Shown in pieces: positions 7,452-9,103 of a stretch of 9,103 bases of DNA (its first letter is position 1; each line of letters begins with the position of its first letter). The DNA is from an uncultured Porphyromonadaceae bacterium. GTDB lineage: Bacteria > Bacteroidota > Bacteroidia > Bacteroidales > Muribaculaceae. A program made the translations under genes and the position numbers. The stretch spans positions 1 through 9,103 of the forward strand of contig CAJJQT010000053.1 in the NCBI GenBank assembly GCA_905193995.1, read 5' to 3'. A model generated the notes under the pieces. The model made no database searches. It had not been told where the DNA came from and worked only from the letters and a program-made list of their open reading frames with translations.

Positions 7452-9103
7452 ATGAAAAGAATCCACAAAATACTGCTCTGCGCGGCCCTGGCCGCAGGCA
7501 TGGCAGCTCCGCTGACCCGGGCGGCTGATATGCGTGAGCACCGCGCCGTATGGGTCACGCCCTACCTCGGCGAATGGCCCGGCAACGGCGTTACCGCCGC
7601 CAACTCAGCCAACTATCTGCGCATACTCAATAACATACTGGACGACATGCAGGCAAGCGGACTCAATGTCATATACTACCATGTGCGCTCGATGTGCGAC
7701 GCCACATACAAGTCGGCATACGAACCGTGGTCGAAAGGCGTCGGCGGACAGCGCGGCCGCGAACCGGCCTTCGACCCGCTGCAAAAGCTGCTCGAAGGCG
7801 CACATGCCCGCGGCATCGAGGTCTACGCATGGTTCAACCCCTACCGCTACTGCGGCGTCTACGACCACGACGACCATCCGCTGAACTATACCAACACGCA
7901 TCCCGAATGGCTCATCCGTCAGCCCGGCAAGGAGACTATCCTCAACCCGGCACTTGAAGAAGTAAAGCAGCGCATCTGCGACGTCATAGTCGACGTGATC
8001 GACAACTACGACGTCGACGGCGTCATCTTCGACGACTATTTCTATTCAAATCCGACTCCCGACAGCTACGACGACGACCTCTACAACGCCGCAAAGGCTG
8101 CCGACCCGTCAGTCGGCACCAAGGTGCAGTGGCGCGTGGCCAACGTCAACTCGATGGTGGAGCGCGTTTCGCGCGTGATCAAGGAGCATAAGCCATACAT
8201 GCCTTTCGGTATCTCGCCGGCCGGCTCGGCGTCGCCCGCCAACGTCCGCGAGGAATACGGCCTCGAACCCTCGCCCGAAGGTGACTGGCAGTACAATGCC
8301 ATAGCCTCCGACCCGCTGTCGTGGCTCAAGCATCAGTGGGTCGACTTCATCGCGCCTCAGATCTACTGGCCCAACAAGTTCGACACCATGCAGGCCTGGT
8401 GGAATGTGGCAGCCCGCAAGTTCGGCCGCCATCTCTATTCGGCAGTGAGCCTCTCGAGCTACCGCAACTACGGAGGATCAGAATTCGCCCGCGAGGTCGA
8501 ATATGCCCGCGACCTGCTCGCTCCCGGCGAAAGCGGCATCAGCTTCTTCCGCTACAACACCATGAACGACTCGTACATGAAGTACGAGGGCAAAAACGTC
8601 ACATTCGGCATCTACATGGGCCATACGACCTACGCTACACGCGCCCTGACACCGATCCGCCCGTGGAACAACGTGTACGCCCCCGCTTACACGGCCAACA
8701 TCCGCCGCGAAGGCAACACTCTGCACTGGGATGCCGTCGAAGGCATGCGCTACACCGTCTACGCATTCGCCGAGGGCGAGGAGCGCCAGCCACACAGCAG
8801 CAATCTCGTACAGATATGCTACGGCAACTCGCTCGACATTCCCGCCGACAAAGCAGGATGCACCTTCGGCGTTGCCGTCTACGACCGCTACGGCAACGAA
8901 TACCCCATGCTGCTCGAAGGCGCTGTCTTGGGTGAAGCCGTGAAGGCCGAGCTGACCTATCCCGCCGAGGGCGAGAAAGCCGCCGACCTATTCGATTTCA
9001 CATGGAAGGACAACGGCCAGGACAACATCCTCGAGGTTGCGTCCGACGCCGCGTTCACCGACATCATCGCCACCTGCCAGACCCACTGCTCGGCAGTAAA
9101 CTC
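7452..9103 (+). CDS. Secreted GHL10/DUF187 glycosyl-hydrolase-like protein with Fn3-like C-terminal domains (3'-truncated)
   Basis: The frame is open for 550 codons to the window edge, so the C-terminus is missing. Residues 1-24/25 are a type I signal peptide (MKRIHK, hydrophobic core, TRAA cut site) without a lipobox, so the product is periplasmic or secreted. Residues about 27-395 match the GHL10 (DUF187) TIM-barrel family, relatives of YngK and E. coli DigH. Family motifs seen are RAVWVT (31-36), YAWFNPYR (125-132), HPEW (150-153), LNP (164-166), DGVIFDDYFY (189-198), FGISP (252-256) and VDFIAPQIYW (297-306). The acidic residues D194/D195 and nearby aspartates are the likely active-site candidates. 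Residues about 415-490 look like a fibronectin type III-like domain (LHWDAVEGMRYTVYAF), and a second beta domain (FDFTWKDNG, EVASDAAF) begins near 500. DigH cuts denuded peptidoglycan glycans; the substrate here is unknown. A terminator separates it from the susCD unit, so it may be transcribed separately. Confidence 0.9.
   Translation, partial: MKRIHKILLCAALAAGMAAPLTRAADMREHRAVWVTPYLGEWPGNGVTAANSANYLRILNNILDDMQASGLNVIYYHVRSMCDATYKSAYEPWSKGVGGQRGREPAFDPLQKLLEGAHARGIEVYAWFNPYRYCGVYDHDDHPLNYTNTHPEWLIRQPGKETILNPALEEVKQRICDVIVDVIDNYDVDGVIFDDYFYSNPTPDSYDDDLYNAAKAADPSVGTKVQWRVANVNSMVERVSRVIKEHKPYMPFGISPAGSASPANVREEYGLEPSPEGDWQYNAIASDPLSWLKHQWVDFIAPQIYWPNKFDTMQAWWNVAARKFGRHLYSAVSLSSYRNYGGSEFAREVEYARDLLAPGESGISFFRYNTMNDSYMKYEGKNVTFGIYMGHTTYATRALTPIRPWNNVYAPAYTANIRREGNTLHWDAVEGMRYTVYAFAEGEERQPHSSNLVQICYGNSLDIPADKAGCTFGVAVYDRYGNEYPMLLEGAVLGEAVKAELTYPAEGEKAADLFDFTWKDNGQDNILEVASDAAFTDIIATCQTHCSAVN

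Noticed and set aside
8321..8935. A 204-codon + strand frame rich in Arg/Pro/His inside the GHL10 gene
   Set aside because: It is an out-of-frame reading of the GHL10 gene, whose frame from 7452 is continuous and carries all the family motifs.

Overview
The window looks like part of a polysaccharide-utilisation-type locus from a fairly GC-rich member of the Bacteroidales. Three things point there: an adjacent SusC/SusD pair, a run of lipoproteins behind it, and A-rich leaders without a Shine-Dalgarno sequence in front of genes whose bodies are strongly GC-biased. The base composition (high fifties percent GC by eye, Ser TCG and Gly GGC very common) would suit Muribaculaceae or Rikenellaceae, but the sequence alone does not settle the family.

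Layout: all real genes are on the + strand. (1) Positions 1-2585 hold the 3' part of a SusC-type TonB-dependent outer-membrane transporter; its N-terminal region lies before the window. (2) 2602-4464 is its SusD-type surface lipoprotein partner, of the SusD-like_2 kind. (3) 4503-5567 is a 354-residue lipoprotein of no recognised family, in the position usually taken by SusE/SusF-like glycan-binding proteins. (4) 5588-7339 is a lipoprotein with one clear and one degenerate PKD domain followed by what looks like a six-bladed beta-propeller. (5) A long GC-rich hairpin at 7360-7403 closes this four-gene unit. (6) From 7452 past the end of the window runs a secreted glycosyl-hydrolase-like protein of the GHL10/DUF187 type (relatives: YngK, E. 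coli DigH/YddW), followed by Fn3-like beta domains.

How they may work together: the two additional lipoproteins would capture a glycan at the cell surface, SusD would hand it to SusC, and SusC would import it using TonB energy. The GHL10 protein is the only candidate enzyme in view, and it is probably periplasmic or secreted because it has an ordinary type I signal peptide. E. coli DigH, in the same family, cuts denuded peptidoglycan glycan strands. An amino-sugar glycan of bacterial wall origin is therefore a reasonable but unproven substrate idea. No regulator (ECF sigma/anti-sigma, hybrid two-component system, SusR) is visible, and no RNA gene, mobile element or CRISPR array was seen. No intergenic gap exceeds about 110 bases.
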